Both the position numbers and the translations under genes were made by a program. A stretch of 64,000 bases of DNA from Malania oleifera (Eukaryota; Streptophyta; Magnoliopsida; Santalales; Ximeniaceae), in the NCBI RefSeq assembly GCF_029873635.1, contig NC_080423.1, positions 99,320,397 through 99,384,396 on the forward strand, given 5' to 3'. Numbering within the stretch: the first letter of the stretch is position 1; each line of letters begins with the position of its first letter. Below the pieces are notes generated by a model. That model was given only the letters and a program-made list of their open reading frames with translations, was not told where the DNA came from and searched no databases. This document shows positions 22,613-34,100 of the stretch, in pieces.

Positions 22613-24065
22613 ATGGACGGAGGTCGCGAGACTGCTGCTGCTGCTGCTGCCGCCGCGGCGAACTCCCCGCCGCCGTTTCTGAGCAAGACTTACGACATGG
22701 TGGACGATCCCGCGACGGACGAGGTGGTATCGTGGAGCAGCGCCAACAACAGCTTCGTTGTCTGGAACGTGCCGGAGTTCTCGAGGGACCTCTTGCCCAA
22801 GTTCTTCAAGCACAATAACTTCTCCAGCTTCGTTAGACAGTTGAACACTTACGTGAGTGTTTGCTTGTTCTCTCTGCTCCTTTTGTCGCATTTGTCGACT
22901 GATTCTTAACGATTTTTAGATGATTTAACTTTGGATGATCTTAATTGTTTTTAGTTATATTTGTGTGTGGGATGTTTTTTTTTTAGATGATGGTACTTGT
23001 GGAGGTTTTATGAAAAAAATATTCATTTGATGAAAAGATTTTGATTACAGTTCAGGTGGATTTGTCATTCTATTTGTTTTTTTGTTGTATTAACTGAGCT
23101 GGAAATTCGTGGAGAATCAGCGTGCGTAGTAAAATTCATTTTGGTTGTTCAACTCGATAGTCTCGATCCAGGGGCAAAATCAGGCATTCACTATGGAACT
23201 GACAGAATGAAATCAAGACCTAAAAGTTCCCGACTAATAATTCACGGTGCAGATATCCATGTATTTTTCTTAGTTCACTGTGTTTTCTGTGTATTTGATC
23301 AATGCTCTGCTGGGGGTGAAGTTGTGAGAAGCCACTGGCCTAGAGGTGATCAGTGGATTAGCTTGTCATATTAGGAAATTGTTGTAATTGTCACATGCGC
23401 CATGCATACATATGTGCAATTGTGTATGCAAGTGTGTGCTGTATTGTTGTATATTTTGCATAAGCACGTGAATGAACTTGTGCTTATGAGTTATGGCTAG
23501 GGTTTTGTGCATGCTTCTGTTTGTATGGACACAATATTCAATCTGTAGGATCCGTGGGAGCTGTGTAAACTGTAAACTACTAAAAATATGGGCACTTGTG
23601 AAAGAATTCAATGAAATTGGCACTGACAATTTTATGTTTTCCATTGCAGAATAATACATGGAAAACTTCATATTTGTGTGCTTTATTTGGTGGTGAAGTT
23701 GGATCTCTGTTTTGCGTATAGTTTTAGCAATCATCGGGAATTTGTTTGTCACTCTATACTTGTTTGTCACTCTATACTTGGTTGGAAAAAGTTTTTTTTT
23801 CCCTTGCATGTGTCAGGTTTCTAGTCTCTAGTCCAATTTTCTGGGGAAAATCATCACGGTTTGATCTTAAATGATCATAATATTAAAATTATCTTATGGC
23901 CAAAACCTTAATTTCCTTACTCTTTGACCATTGAGTTCATCATATTCATGATGAATTAAGCACTCTGGTCTGCATGTTGAGTGTTCGCTACCTGACCCTG
24001 ACTTTAAGCTTCCTTGGACTCAGAGATTGAATAGTGTTGTTTGCTCCCATCTTTACAACCTCTCT

Positions 24066-24105
<40 letters not shown>

Positions 24106-27100
24106 TGCAGAGACAATATCTAGATTTTCTTTGGTAATTTTAAGAAAAACTTAAATTGTCACTTTCACTCAGAACTTCTCTTTTACTCCTATAGTATCCC
24201 CTTCAATTTTACAGTTATTTTAAAAAAAATGCAAAAAATTAAATTTTATTGCACATATGCAATGGGTGCTGCCTATCTAGTGCATGCATTTGTCTAGGTT
24301 CGTTATATGGATTCCCTTCATTTTGTTGGATAGAGGTAAAGAAAGGAGAGAAAAAAATTTAAGTTTCTTTCCACTTCTTTGTTTGGTTGGAGGGGAGATT
24401 AGAAGAGACTTTTTCTCTCAGCATCTTTCATTTGGTTTCATTTACTGGTCAGGAAGGTAAGCTTATGTTTCTCATTTACTTGGAAAGAAGTGGGTAGAAT
24501 TGAAAATAAATGGAGAGAACTATAGAGAGAAGAAGAGATAGACGAAGGGTAAACTTTCTCTCGAAAAACCGAGAGAAACAAATAGAGAAGAGAAGAAAGA
24601 AAAGAAAGAAAATAAATTGGGATTTTCTCTTCTCTTTTTTTTTCCCTTCTCTCTCATCATTTTTTTTTTCTCTCATCTTCTTTTCTTCTCTCATATCTCT
24701 TCTTCTTTTATAAGTGTTTCTTTTCTCTACTTTTCATATTGGTCCAATCAAATGGAGGGATAGTGTTACGTTTCTTCTTGCCCATTCAGCTGATTGTCAT
24801 TTAGCAACATGCAAAAATCTGTTTGGGTTAGAGTTTGTGCTAATACAATATTGTCAATGAGCAGGTTAATAGCAGAGGGGAGGGGGGAGGGAGATCATGA
24901 TGATAGCGACTCATCAGGAGATCATGATGATAGCGACTCATCATTTCTTGACACATAGATGATTGATACACGTTCTTGGATATTGGAAATGCTAAATTTA
25001 TTCATCTTAGCTTGATATATAAATGATCAATAAGCTTTCACAGGGTTTTGGTTTTACATATTGGAAATGTTAAGACCTTTGACTAGATTTGTGTTACGAG
25101 TGCAGAGTCCAACAATATTATTGCACTAGGATCATGGACATAGAGCCTCATATGTGTGGATTTGGACAAAACAAAAATATGAAATTTGTATTGACTTTTC
25201 CTTTTTTCAGTAAAACTGAACATTTTTTTTTCCAGGAAACATTCACAGATTTTTTTTTTTTTATATGAAACAGTGATCTTGTTCCTTTGGTAGAAATATG
25301 GGAAAATATGTTTCTTGTTCTCTTTCCTCATTCCAAGTTCCTATTCTTGAATTCATGAGATTGTTGAGGTGCTTAAATCTGATGTCTTCTTTGCAATATT
25401 GATTTGATTTTGAAATGAAAAATAAAGTTGCAAATGCTTAAAAATTATGTTGAAATAAAGATTTGGTTATAAGAAGATTTTTGGAGGGAAGGGGGAGAAG
25501 TGAGGAGAATAATGTGAAAGAGGGTGGATACACGTGTGCATGCACGGATGCACCCACACACATGCTTGCACACATTACTGTTCTTAAACCTTATCACTCT
25601 ACTGGTATCATTTCCAAGATCTATGTTAAGGAAGAAATCCTGATTGATTATCTCCTTTATATCAATATTCTATTATTATTATTATTATTATTATTATTTT
25701 CTGATTTCCTTATTCTCTTCTATCGGTCATTAACCTCTTGAAAGATAATTGCTTTTAATTGCATCTCATGCAAGGGTTGGCTTGATTCTTCCACTAGTTT
25801 TGTATAATTGCTTTAATTGCATCACCTGCAAGGACTTGGTTGAGTTTCCAACTAGTTTGGTACTCTTAGGGGAAGAAATATCTTTAATTAAAGCTGACCA
25901 GTTCTTCAACAGAAAAGTTGGTTGATTGAATAGGGGTATACTTTTTTTCTTTTTAGTTTTTTTTTTTTTTTAAATGAATCAAAGTGGGATTTGATTTGAT
26001 ATTTTAAATATTTATTAGGGGCCTAACATTATATTGATGATGTTAATATGTGAATTCTTTAAAATTGAGAAAAACACTCTTTCTGAGTTGGGAAATAGAA
26101 GGCAGCCTCAAGTCTCTTATAGAAATGAAAGCATCCTCACTGAGGGCATATCCAATGGTTGCTGCAGGGAATGAGGATGATGGCATGCTCACACAGTTGT
26201 AAATTTAAATGATATCCAACAGGTTTGTCCTTTCCAAGATTTCCCCACACTTAGCAAAACTAAATTTCTGTGTTTATCATCACCTTTGTCCTTGTTTTAG
26301 ATTTTGGCTTCACAATTGCGGTAACATCAGAAATCTTAGACAAACAGGACCTTCACATGTTCTTGTGTGCAGCACACATGCAAAGGAACTTTGCTGCATT
26401 ATGCCTATAGAAGTATAAGTTCTTGCTGCAGAGTTTCACCACAGAAGAGGAGGAATGTAATTCAGTAGTTTCTTCCCAATAAAGGACAAGATCAGAGACT
26501 GGATTAGAGGGAAAATACAAAAGGGGGTTGATGTAACCATTGTTTTTTGTTAAATCTGAGGATTAGTGCAGTCAGGAAAGTAATGTCTAAAGACAATATT
26601 TTGTGGGTTGGCAAAAACGATTGGCACCACATAGTAATTGGGGTTGGCTTTTTAATAGATTGTAGCCAGATTCTAGATTTTGGTAATTTTTTATGGTTTG
26701 GGCTGGTGGGGCTCGGGGAATTTTGGTTATGGTTTGAGCAATATCTAGTTTGGGCTTGTAAGCTTGTGATGTTTGTTATAAATTTAAAGGTATGGAAATA
26801 TTAAACATTCAATTTAAGTGAAACATAGTGAATAACTCTTCATTTAAAAGCAACTTGGTTGAGTTTTGGTTGATTGGTTTGAAAAGGCTAACCTCTTAGT
26901 GATACACTTAATTATATGGTCTGGGAAAATATTTTGATGGCCTTGTAATGTCTAGCTCTTGATGAGATGCTAGAAATTTTCCTAGTAGTATTTGGGATCC
27001 GTGTTGTTGATTTTTATTAGCTACTTGCTGCCTTGGCTGGCTGGGGGCTTGTGTGTGTGTTTAAAAAAAATTGTTGTTGTGGACATAGTTGTAAATAGAA

Positions 27101-30100
27101 TAGGGAAGAAGTTGGCAGCTTGGTGAAAGGCTTTATTTTCTGAATGGACAAATTTACTCGCATACTCTCATCGATATTTTCTCTTTACTGGCGGTTAGGC
27201 AAGCCATTGATTTTTTTTGTGCGTCTGATTTTCATCCATGAGAAGAACAAATCAAATGACATACTAGCTAATTTTCATATCTATTTTTCCTTGGGGCATT
27301 CTTTTCCCTCACCTCCATGCCCCTTTAAAAGATAATTTGTTGTATGCTTAATGTTTGCATGTTCTGCCGGGTCCTCAACTTAGAATTGTATTTTACTTCT
27401 GTAGAACAACAAAACAAAATTAAAAATTTGCTTCTATGTGCATTTTGTTCTGTTATCTGCAGATAGCAAAGCTGACTGGAGATTCCCCTTCTGAAATGGG
27501 TTAGAATCAGGCAGGAATGGGTAGTTCAATGGAATCCATGATGATGAATTTCCTTTTTTTCTCCCCCTTCTTTTGTTTGGGGTGGGGGGGGGGGGGGGGG
27601 GGGCGGTTAAATGGTGGTGGTAGCTCCCCTTATGTGCTGCTTTTGAAAAAAATGCCATTGACTTCGTTCTCGATAAGAAATTCTTATGACCAGGAGATGG
27701 ACCATGTGATTGCTTCATCTTCTCTTATTTATTTGTTATTTGTTTAGTTATTTTTTGTGTCCACACACTCTGGTGGCTTATGTGAGAGTAGGATATGATG
27801 ACCTGATTATATATATGTTTGCTAGATTTTAAAGACTGGTACTGTGATATGACTTGCAGCCTGCAGGAAAATTGCGAGGAAAAATTTTATGTTAAATTTT
27901 ACTATGATTCATGAACAATTATTTTTATATATTTTTACTTGATTGAATCCTTGCATGCATGTTTTATGTGCCCAATTCTAGAGGGATAGCTCTTGTGAAC
28001 TTTTCCTTTTCCTCTACCCTGGGCTGTTTCCATGGGAAGAATCTAGTCTTTTCAATGGTACTTTCGGTATCTTGGAGTGGGCAGATGATGTGAAAGCCAC
28101 TGAAATTGTTTGACTTCCATCCTGCTTGATTTCAGTTGTAGGCAGGTCATTCAGTCCAAGTTATCAATGACCTGAATGGCAGAGAATATTCTATTGGACT
28201 TTCCAAGAGAGGGAGAGGAGGTTTACTGTCAACTAGGAGTTGGCTGATGTTATTGGTAAGGAGGAAAAAAATTGTAGGGCTTTTTGGCTCAAAGAAAAGG
28301 GACAAAATACTAGGTTTGTTCATAGATTGGCCAACTACCATTGCCAAAAAAAATTTCATGTGGAGGGTGGTGAGGGATGGCAGGAAGGTGGAAGGGAAAT
28401 TATTCAAGAAAATTATTATTATTATTATTATTTTTGGGGGGGGGGGGGGTAGTGGGGGGTCGCTCAAGGGTGATTTCATAAAGGTCTTCGAGGATTTCCA
28501 TGATACGAGTAATTTTGTGAATTGTGTTGAATGACACTTTTGTTGTGTTCATCCCAAAGGAGGAGGTGTTGTTGACATTAGGGACTCTTGACATATATGT
28601 CTCATGGCTGTATTTATAAATTAAGAGCTAAGGTCTTGGCCAATAGATTTAAGGGGGTGGAGGGTAAAGTCATGGGGCCTTCTCAGAATGCTTTTGTGGA
28701 AACAACAAACAACAACAACAAAACCAAGCCTTAGTCCCACTAAGTGGGGTCGGCTATATGAATCCTTTTCCGTCAATTTATGCGACCATGGACCATTTCT
28801 TTTGATAGATTCAAAGATATTAAATCCTTACTCACTATCTCCTCCCAAGTTATTTTAGGTCTACCCCTACCCCTTCTACTGCCCCCCACAGTAACTAAGT
28901 CACTCTTCCTCACAGGTGCACTATAAGGCCTACGTTGCAAGTGTCCATACCATCTGAGTCGTCCTTCCCTTATCTTATCTTCTATGGGAGCTACACCTAA
29001 CTTACCACGAATATGTTCATTCCTTAATTTATTTTTCAATGTTATACCACTCATCCATCTAAGCATCCTCATCTCGGCAACTTTTACTTTTTGGATATTA
29101 TGTTTCTTCGTCGCCCAACATTCTGATCCATATAGCATGGCTGGTCTTATAGCTGTTCTATAAAATTTCCCTTTCAATTTTAAGGGTATTCTACGATCAC
29201 ATAGAACACTTGAAGCACTTCTCCATTTTACCCAACCTGCTTTAACTTTATGCATTACATCATCTTCAATTTCTCCTTCAGCTTGCATAATAGATCCAAG
29301 GTATCGAAATCTACAAGTGTTATTTATTTCTTCATCATCAAGTTTAACTTTGTCTCCAATATTCCTCCTATCCTTCCACAAGAATGCTTTTGTGGAAGGA
29401 TGCCAAATATCGATGCTGTCCTTATTGCTAATGAACTGTTGGACAACAGGATAAAGGGAGGAAAAAATGGCGGTTGATGTTGAAACTGGACATGAAGAAA
29501 GCTTATGGCCACGTTTTGTGGGATTTACTGCTATGTTTTTTTTTTGGGGGAGGGGGCGGGGGGTGAAGAACGGGCTTCTAACCTTGATGGAGGAAACAGA
29601 TTAGAAGGTGTACTTCTCATATTGAGGATGAATGTGCTTAGGAAGATGATTAGAGCTGAGGGTAGTGGCTTAATTTCTAGATTATTTTCAGTGTTGTCTT
29701 GCAGGATGGAGAGTTTCTCATTTCCTCTTTTGCTGATGGCAACATTGTTTCTTGCGGGATTAACCTGAAGGAAATTGTGAATCTGAGATATATATTATTG
29801 TGTTTCTTGAAGCTGCTTCAAGATTGAAGTCTGAAGATTACCTTGGGAAGGAGTGAGTTTATTCGCATCAAGGCAGGGTTGAATCATGAATGAAAATTTT
29901 AGCAGATGTGATGGATGTAAGGCAGGGAATCTCCCACTCCAATTCCTAGGTCTTCCTCCTGATGCAAAATTCAGGGGTATAAGTATTTGGGGCCTGGTGG
30001 AGGAGAGTTTTGAGACTAAGCTTACAGGGTGAAAGAGAAATGACCTCTGACACCTGTCTAAGGGAGGTCGTCTGAAATGTCAGCTAACTTACTAGTTTAC

Positions 30101-33100
30101 ATTGTATCTTTTGCCCATTCCCTGTTTGATGGCAAAAACATTGGAGAATTCCAATATTGTTGGGGCAGCACTGAGGAAAATCCTGAATTCCACTTGGTGC
30201 ATCTGGAGTTGGTGAAAAAACTTAAGGAGCCTTGGGAATCAAGAGACTAATTGCTTTTAATAAAGGCTTTGTTTGGCAAGTGGTTTTGGAGGTTCATAGG
30301 GGCAAAGGAGCAATTTTGAAGTATAAATATGGGCTGGTGCATAATAATTGGATTATGCAAAAGCTGGCTAGTGCTTACAGGGTAGAACAGCAGAAAATCA
30401 TGATGGAAAAATTACGATTTCTTCTTTAAAAGATCTGCTTTGAGGTTGGGAGGTGTGACTGCTGTTTTGGCAGGATTTCTTGTGCAGGGGCATGCATTTC
30501 ATTTGACAGTTTCCAGAACTGTTGTAACAAAGAAACCTTGGTAAGCTCCAACTGTTTTGCTGTTGATGGAGGGATGGCTTTGAATGTGACTTTCAAAAGG
30601 AGAGCTTTTGATTGGGAGATGGGCAGCTTCTCAATTTCTTTAATTCTTTATATGGAAGTTGGATAAGTTAGGGGATGGTGGTGTAGCTATATGGAACTTG
30701 GAAGAGTACTAGGCATGGGTTTTATTTATTTATTTTTCTTAAGGTTAGATTCTACTGCCTCACACAGTTGGCAATTTCTCTTGGAAAGCCATCTGGGAGA
30801 CCAGAGACCTTTGCACCTTGCACAGTTGTCTTTTTCACCTGAGGCTGTGTAGGAAAGGATGCCAACTCATGGTAATCTTCGAAGTTTTCTGTGATTAGGT
30901 GCTATTTTTTGTTAGCGATTAAGCCGAGACTCTGCATCATTTCATGATTAATCGCTGTTGGACAAGATGAATGTGGGAATTTGCTGTAGCAAGTGATGGG
31001 AACCAGATAGGTTGCAGCTGGTTCTGTAAAAGATGAGTTAGACTTGGGAAAAAAATTAGATATATAGGTTAATAAGAGATTTTACAGCTGGTCCGGAGTA
31101 CCATTTGTTGGTTGTTTGGAGGGAGAGAAATAGTCTGTAGATGTGCTTTTGAGGGCACATCATTGGCAGCTGGCAAAATTTTATATTGTTGGTTAAAAAC
31201 CTTGGATCAGAAGTCAGCATTTTGTGAATATTCAAGCTGCCATGGATTTTGTTGACTCCATACAGTTGTGAGTTCTGTTTCTTTCTTCTGGTGGTATGCC
31301 GTTGGTTCCCTTGATGAATTTTCCTTTGCCTAAAAAAAAAAATTAATGCACGATTGGAGCATTTTACTGAAGGCTTTCTTTGGTTGGATGGAATATTTTT
31401 CCCAAGGAAAATTATAAACTATTATATTTTATTACTATCATGCTATCAGCTCTTGGAAAGAGGAGTGGAGAGAGTATTGTGGTGGGAAGAATAAGCTAGT
31501 TTTTGTGGACAAGAAACATAAATATGAGGTTTTGGATTCTTGTTTTATATTTTTTAGAACCATGGGAGTCAGCATCCATCATCTACTCGATTATTTTTAA
31601 TGTAAGACAATCTCACAAGTGGGAGATTCTTGATCATTTCATGTCATGCAACCAACTAGGAGTCATTACTCAAATCATGAGAATCCATTCATCTACGCGA
31701 TTAGCATCCATAGGATCCACCGCTCCTCTTCCATGCTGTCTACATCCGCAGGAACACATGGATGAATGCTCCAGTCCAATTTGAACCATATCCCTTGTGG
31801 GAGCAAGGTAGCAAGCTCAATTCTCCAATGGTTGCTCAAGTGGGCCTTACCCTTGTGCCTTGAGTTTGGGTTGCATTCGATATGCCTTAGAATCAATCCT
31901 ACTTCTCATGTTCTGACCCTTATTCGGGTCCATATGCTTAACTTAGATGATCCTTGTTAGTCTTGGTCACACACATGACTTTCCAACTGTTAGCTTTTTA
32001 GGAGAATTAGCTTTACACGTCGACCTTTACGATGCCACTGGCCCAGAGTGACAAACCATCAGCTCTGATACCACTTGTTAGAACCAGGGAGTCTTCACAT
32101 GCAAACTTAATATGCATGGGTGAACCCCAAAGCTACCCAACCATGCATATAAGCGAATCGTCTACTCAATTTTTTCAATGTGGGATAAACTCACAAGTGG
32201 AATTATCAGCAGTATTTGATGTAGAAATCAAATTAATTTGAATTACGGCAATTATATTTATACATATTATCCTTTTTTAAGCGACTCTTTTAGAAGCATA
32301 ATTTGACTGACCACAAAAAAATCCATTATTTACGCATATGACCTTGATTTTGTAGATATTATCTTGCTAATTAATTGGACCAATTTTCTGATTACTTGGC
32401 GTTCTCTGTCAGCTTCTTTATATATAATTTTAAAATACTTTTCAGGGTTTTAAGAAGGTCGATCCAGACCGATGGGAATTTGCAAATGAGGGGTTTCTTA
32501 GAGGTCAAAAACATCTCTTAAAAAGTATTAGTAGGCGGAAATCAGTTAATGTGCATAATCATCAACAGTCTCCACCACAAGTCCAGAGCACATCTGTGGG
32601 GGCCTGTGTTGAGGTGGGGAAGTTTGGGCTCGAGGAAGAAATTGAAAGACTTATAAGAGACAAGAATATTCTCATGCAGGAACTTGTTAGGTTGAGGCAG
32701 CAGCAGCAAACAACAGATCACCAGTTGCAGACAGTAGGGCAACGAGTTCAGGTGATGGAGCAGCGACAGCAACAAATGATGTCATTCCTTGCAAAGGCCA
32801 TGCAGAGCCCTAGCTTCTTTGCACAGCTGGTGCAACAGCAGAATGAAAGCAAACGGCGCATTGCTGGAGTTAATAAGAAAAGGAGACTCCCCAGGCAGGA
32901 GGATGGCTCAGCTGGTGATCATGTCCCTGGTGCTCCCAATGGACGGATCATCAAATACCAGCCTTCCTTGAATGAGGCGGCTAAAGCCATGCTCCGGCAG
33001 ATCCTGAAGATGAATGCATCCCCCAGACTAGAACCTTCAGTCAACAACCCAGATGCTTTCTTGATTGATGATGGTCCATCTTCTTCCACATTAGACAATG

Positions 33101-33705
33101 GAAGCTCCTCAAGTCAAACATCAGGAGTGACTCTTTCAGAGGTACCACCAACTTCTGGGCAATCTTGTTTGCTGGCAGAATCTGTGTTTCCTGTCAGTAG
33201 TGGCTCTACTGCCAATTCTGAGATACTGTCTTCCCCTGATGCAGTTAAGGCTACTCAGTTTGTGGGAGCGAGTGGGCTGAATTGTGGGGAAGACACAGTT
33301 TTCCACGACTTCGCTCAAATGCAAGAGAACATGCAGGAAACCATTGAAATTGCTGACATGAACTTTGTGGGGTCTGACTCTGTGAATGGGTATGTTAGTC
33401 CACCATCAGCAGTTATGGATGGGATGATGCCAATGGAAAGTGATGGGTTTTCTCCTGATCCAGGCATGGACATTGCAAGAGATGGAATTCCTAGGCTTCC
33501 AAGCATTAATGATGCTTTCTGGGAGCAGTTCCTTACATCAAGTCCACTCACAGGGGACACGGATGAGATTAATTCACACCAAGTAGAAGGTGGTGTCGTC
33601 CTGGAAAAGACCCCATGTATGGATGATGGATGGGAAAAGACGCAACGTATGGATCGGATTACGGAACAAATGGGGCTTCTTACTTCTGATGCTGGAAGGG
33701 TCTGA
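22613..33705 (+). CDS. HSFA1: Heat shock transcription factor, class A1
   Basis: Two coding exons, 22613-22852 and 32446-33705 (donor GTGAGT, acceptor TTTTCAG, phase 0), give 499 residues, usual for class A1. After an Ala run, the winged-helix DNA-binding domain spans about residues 20-113; the intron falls after the recognition-helix sequence [11 protein letters not shown], the position conserved in plant HSFs, and exon 2 resumes [12 protein letters not shown]. The HR-A/B oligomerisation coiled coil (about 140-215) is Gln-rich with the long class A spacer. A basic nuclear localisation signal (KKRR, about 218-233), an AHA activation motif ([10 protein letters not shown], from about 436) and a C-terminal export-like ITEQMGLL (about 485-492) follow. 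Class A1 factors are master activators of the plant heat response, trimerising on heat shock elements after release from HSP70/HSP90. The 9,593-bp intron is unusually long and TE-filled. Subtype within A1 (a, b, d, e) is not settled. Confidence 0.96.
22853..24312 (+). other. HSF intron, first segment
   Basis: Intron sequence with no gene recognised. A (CT)n(CA)n microsatellite sits at about 24068-24106. Frames at 23141-23374 and 23366-23809 (reverse) have no recognisable protein features. Confidence 0.7.
24313..24760. mobile_element. Candidate MITE with purine/pyrimidine hairpin
   Basis: The ends TCCCTTCATTTTGTTGGA and the reverse complement of TCCAATCAAATGGAGGGA match at 15 of 18 positions. 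Internally, a polypurine half (24510-24612) and a polypyrimidine half (24625-24725) are roughly complementary, so the 448-bp unit can fold back on itself. No clean target duplication is seen. Confidence 0.55.
24891..24944 (+). repeat. 27-bp perfect tandem duplication
   Basis: Two adjacent copies of a unit starting GAGATCATGATGATAGCGAC, differing only at the last base. HSF intron. Confidence 0.9.
24945..28199 (+). other. HSF intron, middle segment without recognised genes
   Basis: Holds an (ATT)n microsatellite (25671-25697), an imperfect tandem of about 65 bp around 25745-25860 (TAATTGCTTTTAATTGCATC-type), and a 20-base G run at 27584-27603. The frames present (e.g. 26209-26418, 26547-26804) match no family I know. 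Confidence 0.7.
28411..28449 (+). repeat. (ATT)n followed by a 14-base G run
   Basis: ATT microsatellite passes into TTTTT and then an uninterrupted G run, inside the L1 remnant. Confidence 0.9.
28702..29380 (-). mobile_element. RTE-type LINE, 5'-truncated, nested in the L1 remnant
   Basis: A 202-codon frame (29381-28773, -) encodes the C-terminal part of an RTE-like RT with [14 protein letters not shown] and WYGHLQRRP. Its 3' end carries the plant RTE signature GCCGACCCCACTTAGTGGGA and a (TTG)n tail on the - strand. The 17-base AGAATGCTTTTGTGGAA occurs at 28685-28701 and again at 29381-29397, a perfect target duplication. The target lies in the GPSQNAFV part of the L1 RT. The open frame and perfect duplication suggest a comparatively young insertion. 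Confidence 0.93.
31552..32195 (-). mobile_element. TRIM-like short LTR element in the HSF intron
   Basis: A 120-bp segment at 32076-32195 (TGTTAGAACC...AACTCACA) is related to 31552-31617, which has the same ends but lacks an internal piece. Next to the right copy, 32062-32073 reads GCTCTGATACCA, the reverse complement of the initiator Met-tRNA primer site, giving a - strand orientation. The internal part codes for nothing recognised. No target duplication was found, so borders are tentative. Confidence 0.6.
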
Positions 33706-34100
33706 TCTTTGTGAAACCAATTGTATATTTGTGTTTCATGTCATCAACAGGTAAATCTTCCACCCATCCTCATTATTATACGACAATCTGCTAATGGTCA
33801 GGGTGCTGTCTTCCACACCCTTGTGTTTTAGAGTCTGGGCTCCATATTGATCCTTTGATGTCCTTGTAACAATGTTTTCCAACTTCATTAGAAATTACAC
33901 CCAGTCGCTTCAACAGTTCAACATTTCAACCATGTGCATGTATATCATCTTTTTTGCACATGAAAGTATAGTGTAACTTAGTGTTGCATATTTGTCATAA
34001 ACACGTCAATGTTGTCTGTATCTTTCGGAATATTTGCAAAATAAATTGATTTTCCAGTCAAATTAAGAATGACGACATGTTTCTTGTTTGTTTGTTGGAT
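33706..34100 (+). terminator. HSF 3' untranslated region and candidate poly(A) signal
   Basis: AATAAA at 34040-34045, about 335 bases after the stop codon, is the best poly(A) signal candidate. The real end is not visible from sequence alone. Confidence 0.5.

Larger units (their letters stand above)
28200..31342 (+). pseudogene. L1-type LINE ORF2 remnant, sense to HSF, in its intron
   Basis: Scattered across frames are plant L1 ORF2 landmarks: [20 protein letters not shown] (28290-28350), GPSQNAFV up to the RTE insertion site and, after it, [10 protein letters not shown] and LDMKKAY-like sequence (29415-29505); then the region before the zinc-binding tail, with [13 protein letters not shown] near 30195 and [20 protein letters not shown] near 30253. 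An A-tract at 31331-31341 probably marks the 3' end. The 5' end (ORF1, endonuclease) is missing, so it is a 5'-truncated, fully decayed copy. It is split by an RTE-type LINE. Confidence 0.8.

Noticed and set aside
28773-29381. 202-codon reverse frame as a host gene
   Set aside because: RTE-type RT sequence with the RTE 3' signature and a 17-bp target duplication.
32551-32553. ATG at 32551 as the HSF start
   Set aside because: It would remove most of the DNA-binding domain; the exon from 32446 joins in phase to 22613-22852.
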